In this document: one piece after another, positions 50,087 through 59,150 of the stretch
Position numbering within the stretch: the first letter of the stretch is position 1
Layout: each line of letters starts with the position of its first letter
Origin: Phyllobacterium calauticae
GTDB lineage: Bacteria > Pseudomonadota > Alphaproteobacteria > Rhizobiales > Rhizobiaceae
Reading direction: 5' to 3'
Length of the DNA: 64,000 nt
NCBI RefSeq assembly: GCF_019991125.1
Contig: NZ_JAGENB010000009.1
Span: forward strand, 1 to 64,000
Notes under the pieces: model-generated
What the model saw: only the letters and a program-made list of their open reading frames with translations
Told to the model about the DNA's origin: nothing
Databases searched by the model: none
Made by a program: the position numbers and the translations under genes

Positions 50087-50419
50087 AGGAGAGTGCCTGC
50101 ACTGACCGTCTCGGAATGACGTGTCAAAGCACGCGTCGCATTGCTTCATGCTCCCCAGTCGATGGCAAAGCTTTTGTGCTATCCTTCGACATGCGTCTCG
50201 TAAACGCATTTAACGAGATACAACGGCTCGGTATATCAGCGGTGCGGCCGTTTCACACAAAGTCGGTGCCTTCACCGAACGGGCATCGGGGGCCGTGCGC
50301 AAAGTAATACAAACTTGGACGCAAGTATTCCTGGCGCGCTCAAGATCGCAATCGCTTTGGAGACTGCATTCTACGCACTGCATCCAATATTGTTAGATGT
50401 GAGCGATTGGAGGATGCTC
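50087..50419. other. Intergenic region, nothing recognised
   Basis: About 330 bases between convergent genes without a credible frame or repeat. Confidence 0.4.
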
Positions 50420-51043
50420 TTAGTTTGAGCATCCATCTGCAACAGTACAGCCAAGATCATGGAGCAGACCATCGTTCAAACCATAGATCCATCCATGAAT
50501 GGAGATGTCCTGTTTCCTCTTCCACGCTGCTTGTAATGTCGGCGTGCGCGCCAACCGTTGCACCTGGTCAATGACACAAAATTCGCAAAGACGATCCAAA
50601 TCGTCCTCAGTCGCTGATTTGCACGCAAACGATGAAAATCGCATTGTTGCCAAGTCGCGAATGGGTTGCAGCCAATGATTGGTCAACTCCAGCGAGGTTC
50701 CCTCCACCGCCGCTAGAACCCCGCCACAGCCGTAGTGTCCACATACGATAATATGTTTTACTGCCAATTGACTGACAGCATATTCAACCACCGACAACAG
50801 ATTCAAATCAGCTGGATGAATGAGATTGGCAACATTTCGATGAACAAAAACTTCACCTGGTTCCAGACCGGCGATGACATTCGCTGGCACTCGGCTATCC
50901 GAACAGCCTATCCATAGGTATTCCGGTTTTTGAAGCTGTGAGAGTTTCTTAAAATAGTCCGGATCGATCCGACGTTTTTCAAGTGACCAATCACGATTGT
51001 TTTCGAATAGCGTTTCAATCAATTTCGTCGCCATCGGACTCAA
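50420..51043 (-). CDS. Beta-class carbonic anhydrase
   Basis: A 207-residue enzyme. Zinc ligands and catalytic dyad are visible: C47, D49 and R51 in WIGCSDSRVPA, then H103 and C106 in VCGHYGCGGV. It hydrates CO2 to bicarbonate, helping growth at low CO2 and pH control. The length and order are normal for bacterial beta-CAs. A second ATG (51034) gives the shorter start MATKLIE. No stress promoter is seen. Confidence 0.95.
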   Translation of the reverse strand: MSPMATKLIETLFENNRDWSLEKRRIDPDYFKKLSQLQKPEYLWIGCSDSRVPANVIAGLEPGEVFVHRNVANLIHPADLNLLSVVEYAVSQLAVKHIIVCGHYGCGGVLAAVEGTSLELTNHWLQPIRDLATMRFSSFACKSATEDDLDRLCEFCVIDQVQRLARTPTLQAAWKRKQDISIHGWIYGLNDGLLHDLGCTVADGCSN

Positions 51044-51452
51044 ACTCTGTTGCTGTTAATGTGGTCCCGCTTCATAGGACAAATCGGAGCCGGACAAAAG
51101 GCCGACATTGACGCGGACTGCCCACTTGTATCGAGGGCGAAATGAGCGAATTTCTTTCGCCAAATAATTCAATTTGCGGTTATGACGCTTACGCGATCAG
51201 ATCTTAATGGATCGGTTTGCCTCGTATTTGCAGCAGTACGAGTACTCGCGCCTCACTACCGTCCAAATGTGGATCGCCGCAGGAACTCCACTTGCAGGAT
51301 CAATCGGCACTTAATTGGAGCCTTCATAAGTCCGAGGCTCATTTCCAAGGAGCATTTCGGACGCGATTATTCCATCTCGGCGAAACTAATTTGACAAGCC
51401 GTTCGTAACTCCGCTGCTTCCCAATCCAAGGGAAAGAACAGTGGAGAGAGAA
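51044..51452. other. Intergenic region, nothing recognised
   Basis: About 410 bases between divergent genes; no promoter of the GGAAC type matched, and no small gene was found. Confidence 0.4.
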
Positions 51453-52004
51453 ATGTTCACCAAATCCATTCGCCTGGTTGCACTGGCATCTGTGTTGATT
51501 TCGGGAGCCGCGTTTGCGGAGAATCCGATGGTCGGCGGTGCACCCATGTACGAAAACAAAAACATCGTCGAAAACGCAGTGAACTCTAAGGACCACACGA
51601 CACTGGTTGCAGCGGTCAAGGCAGCTGGCCTTGTTGAAACACTTCAGGGCAAGGGTCCATTCACCGTTTTTGCGCCAACCAATGAAGCTTTCGACGCACT
51701 GCCAAAGGGCACCGTCGACACATTGCTCAAGCCTGAAAACAAGGAAAAGCTGACCAAGATTCTCACCTGTCACGTTGTGGCGGCAAATGCCGATTCACAG
51801 ACCATAATGAAGATGGTTGACGATGACAAGGGTGCACATCCGGTCAAGACGGTAGGCGGCTGTGTTCTCAGCGCAAAATACAAGGGCGACAAGCTCACTC
51901 TGACCGACGAAAACGGCACGGTTGCCAATGTGACGATTGCCAATGTGAAGCAATCCAATGGCGTCATCCATGTCATCGACAAGGTTCTCCTGCCCAAGAT
52001 GTAA
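51453..52004 (+). CDS. Exported fasciclin-domain protein
   Basis: A 183-residue protein with a signal peptide (MFTKSIRLVALASVLISGAA) and one fasciclin (FAS1) domain. The H1 motif TVFAPTNEAFDALPKGTVD and the end motif SNGVIHVIDKVLLPK are clear. FAS1 proteins act in adhesion; rhizobial members have been linked to symbiosis and biofilm. The start was placed at the ATG after GTGGAGAGAGAA. Confidence 0.92.
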   Translation: MFTKSIRLVALASVLISGAAFAENPMVGGAPMYENKNIVENAVNSKDHTTLVAAVKAAGLVETLQGKGPFTVFAPTNEAFDALPKGTVDTLLKPENKEKLTKILTCHVVAANADSQTIMKMVDDDKGAHPVKTVGGCVLSAKYKGDKLTLTDENGTVANVTIANVKQSNGVIHVIDKVLLPKM

Positions 52005-52654
52005 CTTCATTGATTGTTTCCAGCCAATGTCAATGGCTGGAAACATATCTGCGGCATGCATGCCGGCCCATCGGAATCCCAAAGAGGGCAATGCCTGACC
52101 AATCTTTTTGGAACACAATCGATCCAGTAGCGTTTTTGCCACACGAGCTAATGGATACCCCCGTTGACACTGCTCGTAGAGACCCGGCCTTTGCAGAGAC
52201 GCGCCGCCGGGTCTCGCCAAATATCCAATGCTCAAAGTAGATTTGGAAAGTGGGTTGTGGTCCTATGCCGCCACACAATCATGTGATGTCGTGATCTGAA
52301 AATGAAAAACCCGCATAATCCTTCAAACCCGTTGAGGACGTGATAAAGTGAGAAATATGAGTGCACTTCAACATGTCTCACACGTGTGCAGCCGGTCCTT
52401 CGACGTCTTGTTTATGACATCTTGAAGGTCGCTTACCCCATGTTATCACTTGCATCGATACAGGCCCCATACCGCATGCAGCGGGCGGGCATCGATCGAG
52501 TGGAGAAGCCCACTATGTGGACGAGCAAGATCAGCTGCATCAGAAATTCATTAAATACGAAGCCGATACAAAACATTGACGTTCTCTCAATAAACTGAGT
52601 AGTCAACGGTTTAAGCGAAAATCGATGTATATTTGAAAGATATAGAGGGACCCA
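52005..52654. other. Long intergenic region with one GC hairpin
   Basis: A hairpin pairs GAGACCCGGC (52179-52188) with GCCGGGTCTC (52206-52215), the same 10-base arm as in the intergenic repeat copy 2. It lies 175 bases after the fasciclin gene. No other feature is recognised. Confidence 0.45.
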
Positions 52655-53740
52655 ATGGAACCTGCCGAATTGGCAATTGGTGTAATTCGAATCCTTGGCA
52701 TCACAGCGCTTGTCGTCCTCAGTTACTCGTGGGTTCTGCGCACCTTTCCCAAAGGCACCGCGAAAGGCGCTGCCGTTGGTCTACTTTTTGGACTGGGCGG
52801 GATTGCTTCAATGAGCGATCCAATCTCATTTGCACCTGGCGTATTCTATGACGCTCGAACGGCGCTGTTGGTCCTTTCCTATTCCTACGGTGGACCGATC
52901 GGAACATTGATCGCAACTGGTCTTATGTTGATTTACCGCCTGTGGCTTGGGGGTATGGGAGCGATATCGGGATCAACATCAATATTACTCACAAGTCTCA
53001 TTGGTTTTGCTTGTGCGATGATACCGGGTAGAGGCTGGAAATCGTGGCCGCTGCGATCAGCTGCTATTGGCTTGGCCGCTTCCGCTTCCTTTGTGACGCT
53101 TACGATGCTGCCTTCAGACGTTACGGCGCTGATCATTGGCATCCCTCTATTCACATTAATCATCGCAAATATTTCCAGCGTGATGGTTTTGAGCAATTTT
53201 CTGGAGCGCGAGAAAGTCAGGCAACGTCTGATGCGGGTTCTCGAGCATGAGGCAAGCGTGGATCCGTTAACGAAGCTTCAAAACCGCCGGGCTTTTGACA
53301 AAGCCGCTTTGCGCGCAATGAACGACAACAAGCTCAAATCGATCAAATCGGCAATCATCCTGATCGATATTGATCATTTCAAAGATGTCAATGATCTATG
53401 GGGGCATGAGATGGGTGATGTGGTGCTTGCAGAAGTTGCTGCCATCGTCCGCCGCGGCGTACGTAAGACGGACGTGGTTGTGCGTTATGGTGGTGAGGAA
53501 ATCGCACTTCTCCTGCCCAATACGCCCCTCACAATCGCCGTCGATTATGCCGAACGCATCCGCTCCCAGATCGCCTCAGCGGAGCATCGTATGGGAAATG
53601 ACTGTATCAGCGTCACGGTAAGTGCCGGCGTGGCAGTTCTGGGTGTAAGAATGTATGACATAGACGCCGTCATGAAGGCTGCCGACAAGGCACTTTATCG
53701 CGCGAAAAGCGGCGGACGAAACCGCGTTGAAACGGCGTGA
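52655..53740 (+). CDS. Membrane diguanylate cyclase (5TM sensor + GGDEF)
   Basis: A 361-residue protein. The N-terminal 185 residues form five to six membrane spans of the 5TMR-LYT type (VVLSYSWVLRTFPKGTAKGA, then FYDARTALLVLSYSYGGPIG). The GGDEF domain follows: DPLTKLQNRRAFD, DIDHFKDVNDLWGHEMGDVV, and RYGGEEIALLLPN with an active GGEE. An inhibitory RxxD site (RKTD) lies five residues before GGEE. It should synthesise cyclic di-GMP in response to a membrane signal and be product-inhibited. Confidence 0.92.
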   Translation: MEPAELAIGVIRILGITALVVLSYSWVLRTFPKGTAKGAAVGLLFGLGGIASMSDPISFAPGVFYDARTALLVLSYSYGGPIGTLIATGLMLIYRLWLGGMGAISGSTSILLTSLIGFACAMIPGRGWKSWPLRSAAIGLAASASFVTLTMLPSDVTALIIGIPLFTLIIANISSVMVLSNFLEREKVRQRLMRVLEHEASVDPLTKLQNRRAFDKAALRAMNDNKLKSIKSAIILIDIDHFKDVNDLWGHEMGDVVLAEVAAIVRRGVRKTDVVVRYGGEEIALLLPNTPLTIAVDYAERIRSQIASAEHRMGNDCISVTVSAGVAVLGVRMYDIDAVMKAADKALYRAKSGGRNRVETA

Positions 53741-53808
53741 GTATCCCGACCATGCATTGTAGACGCGTTGCCGGGTCCCATAAGGTCCAAACCAAAGTGG
53801 AGGCGATA

Positions 53809-54205
53809 TTGATTATCACCACTCCAGAAGACCTAAATGCACACTACAATGACCTATTTAGGCTTGGTGACATCGAAGCTTTGGTTGAATTGTAAGAGCC
53901 AAGTGCGGTCCTGTGCCCATCTCCAGGACATCAACTCAAAGGTCTTTCCGAGATCAGGAACCAGATGAATAGATTGCTGAGCTTACAGGGTGAGTTGTCT
54001 GCGACCCAGCTATCATGCGTTCAACAAGACGGTCTTGCCCTGCTTCATGCCAACTGGTCTTTCAAAGGCAAAGACGCAAAGGGCAACCCGGTAGAAATGG
54101 GCGGGCTTTCCTCGAAAGTGGCTCAAAGAGGATCGGACCACTTGGCGTTATGTCATTGATATGCTGGCTGCGATGAAGAACCTATCGCCCTTCACGGAAA
54201 TATGA
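53809..54205 (+). pseudogene. Broken SnoaL-like gene
   Basis: The translation follows the intact protein at 16277-16648 closely: ITTPEDLNAHYNDLFRLGDI, QLSCVQQDGLALLHANWSF, KGNPVEMGGLSSKVAQRGSD. It has a TTG in place of the start, an in-frame TAA after EALVEL, and a frameshift before TWRYVIDM. It is a decayed paralogue. Confidence 0.85.
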
Positions 54206-54422
54206 ACCTGCATTTTGTGCTACATTGATGAAAGCCGCTAGTGCAATGTTGAGGGCCGCCCACCTCCATCGCACTAGACGACTTGTCTCGCTGTATTAAA
54301 CTTACGTCCTTATTCTGTTCAAGGGCAGCGAACGTGATGTCTGAGAGCACCAGATGGCAAATAATTCGGAGGGAATAGTTTGTATCGTTCTAGGTACCTC
54401 TTCCGAATTTTGATAATTTTGA

Positions 54423-54447
54423 GGAACCTCTAGTTCATCGCAGCGTT
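54423..54447 (+). promoter_or_regulatory. EcfG-type promoter for a second 28-residue membrane peptide
   Basis: GGAAC (54423-54427), 16 bases, CGTT (54444-54447), 27 bases before the ATG. Confidence 0.75.
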
Positions 54448-54473
54448 GATCTCCGACAATTGGAGGTATTGCG

Positions 54474-54560
54474 ATGCTTACAGCAGCAGTTTTGTGGTGG
54501 TTGGGCGTTCCGCTTATCGTTGTAATATTAATTTTCTTCTTGTTTTTGCGGCGGCGCTAA
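54474..54560 (+). CDS. 28-residue membrane peptide
   Basis: MLTAAVLWWLGVPLIVVILI followed by FFLFLRRR. One membrane span with a basic C-terminus (positive-inside rule predicts the tail in the cytoplasm). The site TTGGAGGTATTGCG is strong, and a perfect stress promoter lies directly upstream, which together make expression likely despite the size. Confidence 0.65.
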   Translation: MLTAAVLWWLGVPLIVVILIFFLFLRRR

Positions 54561-55166
54561 ATTTCGACCCGTGTGGAGATGACAAATATCGCTTCTTAAG
54601 CGATTCATTGGGATCGCCTTTGGAGGAACTAGCTGTTTAGTTTCGAAAATTGATGGATGGGATCAATGATGAAACGGCGGGGTCTTAAGTCCATTGTTTG
54701 CAGATGAATTGGTCTGGCGTAAGCGTCGCGAGCGTCTTGAGTGTCGAGTTGATTCATCAATACCAGTTCGCTTTGCGCACTCGACATAAGAAAATTGGTG
54801 CAATTTCGCTGGAACCAGAACCTGTCTCTGTGCATTTTGTGCGATCGATCCATAGGCAGTCTCGCACAGTGAAAGAATATGCGGTGATTTCTGCTTGAGA
54901 TTGCTCCTATTCCCACTTCATAAGGACCCGGCCTGCTCGCTGTAGTCGCATCAAACAAGTGGGCTATTGGAGCCGATTGACGGGTCAGCACGAAACGGTA
55001 AAAGCGGGGGTGAATTTTACCCAGAAATCAACATCGAGCAACCTCGTGGGCTAAAGGGCGTGTGAGCACACCGCTCTCCATATGAAAAGGCGGCTCTGAT
55101 GACGAACCGCCTTTACGCACTTATTGGGCTAGGACCGTCTTTGAGACGGACGATTGCCGATGGAAA
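54561..55166. other. Intergenic region, no confident gene
   Basis: About 600 bases; two overlapping open frames on opposite strands near 54630-54990 have no start signals. A hairpin at 55086-55114 lies at the right end. Confidence 0.4.
55086..55114 (-). terminator. Hairpin terminator after the His/Arg-rich protein gene
   Basis: AAAGGCGG at 55086-55093 pairs with CCGCCTTT at 55107-55114; on the minus strand the stem ends in TTTTC. Confidence 0.6.
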
Positions 55167-55484
55167 TCAATATCCTTGGTTATTACGACGATGACCATGT
55201 CGATAATCACGATTGCCGCGATGACCGTTCCAATTGCCATGACGGTCGCGACGGTTGTCATAATGCGGTCGGCGACGATCACTGCGATCCCATCCATGAC
55301 GATTATGCGAGCGACGATCGTTATAATGTGGTCGACGCTTTTCCTGGTATTGGACCTGATCGACATTACTTACCGTTGGCGTCGCTTGGTGTGAAACCGG
55401 ACCAGCAAACGATGAGACCACCGAAGTCAGACCAACCATTGTGGCGATGAAACCGCCGGCAATAAGTGAAGCAATTTTTTTCAT
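55167..55484 (-). CDS. Secreted His/Arg/Asn-rich basic protein
   Basis: A 105-residue protein with a signal peptide (MKKIASLIAGGFIATMVGLT) and a mature part of low complexity dominated by His, Arg, Asn, Asp and Tyr (RRPHYNDRRSHNRHGWDRSD, then DRHGNWNGHRGNRDYRHGHR). Similar exported repeats occur in Brucella and rhizobia; a role in metal binding or surface charge is only a guess. The start follows ATAGGAGATATC. A GGAAC-N16-CATT promoter is present. Confidence 0.72.
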   Translation of the reverse strand: MKKIASLIAGGFIATMVGLTSVVSSFAGPVSHQATPTVSNVDQVQYQEKRRPHYNDRRSHNRHGWDRSDRRRPHYDNRRDRHGNWNGHRGNRDYRHGHRRNNQGY

Positions 55485-55505
55485 GATATCTCCTATCGAT
55501 ACCAC

Positions 55506-55530
55506 AATGAGATAACTGCAAATTTGTTCC
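55506..55530 (-). promoter_or_regulatory. EcfG-like promoter (CATT variant)
   Basis: Minus strand GGAAC (55530-55526), 16 bases, CATT (55509-55506), 22 bases before the ATG of the His/Arg-rich protein gene. Confidence 0.5.
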
Positions 55531-55691
55531 TTGTTGCCGTGGGAAAAGAATCGTTAGCTCTTCGCCTGCACTTCAAAGTATACCGCAATCCCAGCCGGAT
55601 TAAGCGGCATCCCTCGCTGCGCTGACTGAAACATGCTCAAGCATCGATCTATTTTTCCTTGAACGAATTAAACAGTTTACCAATTGTTTTA

Positions 55692-56909
55692 TCAGCGCGT
55701 TTTAAACGCAAACAGATCGGCGTCCGCATCGCCGATCCCGGTGATCAGCCCGCGGATCACCTGCGCTGCGACCACGGAAAAGGTGATGCCGTTTCCGCCA
55801 TATCCGAGCACGGCATAGCAGCGGTTCATTCCCGGTATCTCGCCGATTGACGGCAAGCCCGTATCGCTGGCTCCAAAACAGCCGGTCCAGGCAAAATCGG
55901 CTTCCGCGACCACATCCGGGAACATCTTCTTCAGCTTGCGCAGGATGGCTTTTGTCTTCGCCGGGAGTCTGGCGTCCCGCTTTGCCTCGTTCTCGAATTT
56001 CTCATCCTCGCCTCCGACGATGATGCGGCCGTCGCGCGTCGTGCGCATGTAGAGATAGGGTTCGGACGCTTCCCAGATCAGACATCGTTCCGGCCAGAGC
56101 TTGTGTTTTTGCGGGGGCGTTGCCAGAGCCCAGGTCGAGATGATCTGAGTGCCCTTTTGCGGCACCACATCGGGGATTTCGTAGCCCGTGGCATAGACGA
56201 GGTGCTTGCAGCGGATGGTCTGCCCGGCTTTGCTGGTCGCAATGACATGCCGGGCGTGTGATTCAACCGAGATGATATCAACAGGCGCGTAAACGGCAGC
56301 GCCACGCGAAACAGCCACCCGCAGATAACCATGCGCCAGCTTGCGCGGATTGGCTTCGATATTGTCAAAGCACATCAGGGCAGCAGCGCGATCGATCTGA
56401 AACCGCGACTTCAGTTCGTCGCGGCTCAGCAACTGCGTTTCAAATCCCGCGTGGCGGCGGGCATCCATCTCCCGCCGCAGCCCATCCCCATCGAGCATGT
56501 CCCCGGCAAGATAAAGCGAATCCCGGTTTTTCATTTCGCAGGATATGCCGAGGCGGCGGGTCCGCTCCCGCAGGATATCAACGGAGAGTTTCGAGCGGCG
56601 CCAGGCCCGCTCGGCATCGGCAAGGCCGATCGTCCTGGCAAGGACATGCAGGGGAACGTCAATTTCAAACTGCAACAGCGCCGTGCTGGCTGGTGTTGAA
56701 CCGGTCACCGGTTTGCGCCGGTCGAACACGGCGACTGACATTCCGGCATCCGTCAGGCTTTCGGCGACGAGTGCCCCGCTGATACCAGCACCGACGATGG
56801 CCACATCGACCGTGATATCATGGGTCAGCACATCATAGCGAACGGTTTGCGCCGGGCGGCCCAACCAGATCGGCACGCCGGTTCTCAAATCTCGGTGCTG
56901 CGTCGCCAT
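55692..56909 (-). CDS. FAD-dependent oxidoreductase (DadA-like, DAO family)
   Basis: A 405-residue flavoenzyme. The dinucleotide motif is VDVAIVGAGISGALVAESL (about 34-52), and the C-terminal GxGGNGITFS motif binds FAD. The family oxidises amines, amino acids or glycerol phosphate; the N-terminal RTGVPIWLGRP is typical of a rhizobial subgroup. The substrate is unknown. It has a GGAAC-N17-CGTT promoter 35 bases upstream and no operon partner. Confidence 0.88.
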   Translation of the reverse strand: MATQHRDLRTGVPIWLGRPAQTVRYDVLTHDITVDVAIVGAGISGALVAESLTDAGMSVAVFDRRKPVTGSTPASTALLQFEIDVPLHVLARTIGLADAERAWRRSKLSVDILRERTRRLGISCEMKNRDSLYLAGDMLDGDGLRREMDARRHAGFETQLLSRDELKSRFQIDRAAALMCFDNIEANPRKLAHGYLRVAVSRGAAVYAPVDIISVESHARHVIATSKAGQTIRCKHLVYATGYEIPDVVPQKGTQIISTWALATPPQKHKLWPERCLIWEASEPYLYMRTTRDGRIIVGGEDEKFENEAKRDARLPAKTKAILRKLKKMFPDVVAEADFAWTGCFGASDTGLPSIGEIPGMNRCYAVLGYGGNGITFSVVAAQVIRGLITGIGDADADLFAFKTR

Positions 56910-56943
56910 GGGAACCCTGATCTGCGAGGAAGTGACAAACCCG

Positions 56944-56969
56944 AACGGGACGCAAGGCTGTTTGGTTCC
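56944..56969 (-). promoter_or_regulatory. EcfG-type promoter (N17) for the FAD oxidoreductase
   Basis: Minus strand GGAAC (56969-56965), 17 bases, CGTT (56947-56944). Confidence 0.65.
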
Positions 56970-57196
56970 GTTACCGTTCTAGCTCGAGATTTCGCAAGCT
57001 TAGATTATAGGCAAGGTACCAACGGACGCACAACAGAATGACAGACTGATCGAAATGACGGCCCTTGAACATCACGCACACCCAAACTCACGGGAAAACA
57101 CTATTGCACTTCAACATTGCATTTTTTTGCGACAGAACCACGCGGATGAAATGCGGCCCAGCAGACGACGGCCGCTTCGCGCCCCACTCTGAGAGG

Positions 57197-57634
57197 TTAG
57201 ATTGCTAGGTTCAGGATTGGGCGTGCCCATGTCACCTTTATCGTTGGCGGTTTAATTCCAACGATCGTGGCACCCATCCTTTGGTAGAACCCGACCGAAG
57301 GTGGGTGAGAGACGATCTTAATTGAAGGAATGCCACGCCGCTTTGCTTCAGCCGCCATGTGTTGAAATAGCTTCGCACCTATTCCCGTTCCTTGAGCGTG
57401 ATCCGCAACAAACATAAGGTCCAATTCCGGTTCGTCAGCCAGCGTTAGGCTGTAGAAGCCAGCGATATCGCCCTGAAGGTCAGCGACGTAGAAGACTTCA
57501 GCGTCTATCTGGGCGGGCGTGACAGCATAGCCGTCTAGAATGCTGGCGTAGTTGCCACCGTAGGCACTCGATTGATGCATCAACTGGGTAAGCGCCTTTG
57601 CGTCACCGCGTTCGGCAGGTCTGATCTTGAGCAA
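57197..57634 (-). CDS. GNAT family N-acetyltransferase
   Basis: A 145-residue acetyltransferase: LKIRPAERGDAKALTQLMHQ at the start, the acetyl-CoA site LMFVADHAQGTGIGAKLFQH, and IKIVSHPPSVGFYQRMGATI. The acceptor is unknown. It has no clear ribosome binding site; the ATG at 57634 fits the family N-terminus. There is no relation to the other GNAT gene here beyond the family. Confidence 0.87.
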   Translation of the reverse strand: MLKIRPAERGDAKALTQLMHQSSAYGGNYASILDGYAVTPAQIDAEVFYVADLQGDIAGFYSLTLADEPELDLMFVADHAQGTGIGAKLFQHMAAEAKRRGIPSIKIVSHPPSVGFYQRMGATIVGIKPPTIKVTWARPILNLAI

Positions 57635-58316
57635 TGTGCAACCCCTGAATCTAGCTCATCGCGAGTTCCATATCCGCTTTTAACAGCATCAAGCGCCAAT
57701 TGCGACGGCCGGGATGAGGTCGCTAGAGCTGCCGGACGGTAACGCGCCGCCATTTTGGTCGTTCGCGCCTGTTGCTTGACATCCTGACACTTGCCCGTCT
57801 GATATCCAGTTGGCTATATCAACGATGGGATGGAAAGCGGCCTTCGCCGGCACCCTCAGGGCGGCATGCTGGACTTAGCTGCAATCAGATTCTATCGGCG
57901 TTTGGGTAACAATTTCGAACCTTAAGCTGAGACCATAACGTTTTGTGGGGCAGCCTGGAAAACGGGCTTGAGTCAGGTCGATTTAGGCTATGCAAGAGGT
58001 CGACGATATGAAGCATAATGCGGTCTGCCCCACAAAACGTTATGGTCTCCTTGTTGCCAATACAACGGTTTGAAATGGCTACAGATATTCATCGGTGCCG
58101 AGATTAGTCGGCGATGAATAGTAATATCCTGAATTGCAACTTTTAAGCGCTTCGAGATTCAATAGTTTAAGCTATTGATATATTTGATAAATTCTTAAAA
58201 TTCTAGATTGACCCAGATATCAATCTCACTAGTATCGCCCCGGGCTCCTTTGGTCATAAATCGAGTCCTGCACAATTTCGCATACAACTTTAGCCGTTCC
58301 TTGAAAGGAAATGCCG
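57635..58316. other. Intergenic region holding MITE-like element 3
   Basis: Besides the element at 57929-58049 no gene or known signal was found. The promoter of the microcin-like gene should lie in the AT-rich stretch 58130-58300. Confidence 0.45.
57929..58049. mobile_element. MITE-like element 3
   Basis: A 121-bp element with perfect 25-bp inverted repeats; the left tip reads GAGACCATAACGTTTTGTGG. The inner part of the tip is identical to that of element 4. No coding capacity and no clear target duplication. Confidence 0.8.
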
Positions 58317-58592
58317 ATGATGCGTGAATTGACTGATCATGAAATTTCATTTGTTTCTGGCGGCGAAGGCGGTGGCGGTCGTGGTGATGGCGGCGGCAGC
58401 GGTGGCGGCGGTGATGGCGGCAGCGGCGGTGGCGGCGGGAACACAGGCAGCGGCTGGGGCGGAAGCATTGGTGGCCGAGTTGGCGGGGCCGGCGGCGGAC
58501 TTCTTGGTGCCAGTATTGGTGGTCCCGTGGGTGGAGCCATTGGCAGTGTTGTGGGAGGCACGCTAGGCCAATTGGCTGGTCAAGAGATCTAA
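58317..58592 (+). CDS. Colicin-V-like class II microcin precursor with double-glycine leader
   Basis: A 91-residue peptide. The leader MRELTDHEISFVSGG closely follows the double-glycine leader of colicin V (MRTLTLNELDSVSGG), so cleavage after GG is expected. The core is 75 residues, 40 of them Gly, without Cys; its first half is Gly/Ser/Asp-rich, its second half a GxxxG-rich hydrophobic helix (GGLLGASIGGPVGGAIGSVV). This layout suits a membrane-active bacteriocin. AAAGGAA lies 6 bases before the chosen ATG; ATG codons at 58311 and 58320 are alternatives. A candidate immunity gene and a CvaA-like export gene follow. Confidence 0.75.
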   Translation: MMRELTDHEISFVSGGEGGGGRGDGGGSGGGGDGGSGGGGGNTGSGWGGSIGGRVGGAGGGLLGASIGGPVGGAIGSVVGGTLGQLAGQEI

Positions 58593-58758
58593 AGCGGATC
58601 GGCACAGACAGGATATGATACCAACGGTACAGGTATTGACGGTTTCGGCGGAACTGATCCCAACGGAACCTGGTAATACAGAAGCTTGTGCTGATAAAAC
58701 TCCGGTCGGGGGCAGTTTCACTTTCCCCGACTCTCTACACTACAAAGAGGATTCGCGC

Positions 58759-58923
58759 ATGAGATATCTTATTTTTGCTATTCTGATTGTCATTCTTATT
58801 TTTGCTATCCAGACGGCGGTAGATTTTTTTGCGATACCACGCCCACTCTGGGTAAACGGCTTAATATATGGTGTATCGGCACTGCTGGTCAGCATTGTCT
58901 TCAGGATCGATCGTCCTGCATAG
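58759..58923 (+). CDS. Small two-span membrane protein, candidate microcin immunity protein
   Basis: A 54-residue protein starting MRYLIFAILIVILIFAIQTA, with two membrane segments (about 3-25 and 32-50). The site AAAGAGGATTCGCGC precedes the ATG. It lies 166 bases after the microcin-like gene and before the membrane fusion gene. Small two-span proteins in that position are often immunity proteins, as Cvi is for colicin V. The assignment rests on context only. Confidence 0.5.
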   Translation: MRYLIFAILIVILIFAIQTAVDFFAIPRPLWVNGLIYGVSALLVSIVFRIDRPA

Positions 58924-59150
58924 CAATTGGTCCGCCTGAACCTCTCCTCCGTGCTTCACTCAGCCTCTGCAGGACTGCCATATCGACGTATTTCGATCGC
59001 GCTAGGAAACAGATAAGGGTCAGGACACTTGTTGGATAGAGCATCAAGAGCCGTCAATTCCATATCCGCAGCATTAGCGAGATCGTGCGAAGAATGCAGG
59101 ACATGGTGTAGTGACCAATGTCCCAAGAGAAGAATTGACGAGCGCTGAGC

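Noticed and set aside
58195-58605. 136-codon Arg/His-rich frame on the minus strand
   Set aside because: It is the complement of the Gly-codon-rich microcin gene, which explains its composition.
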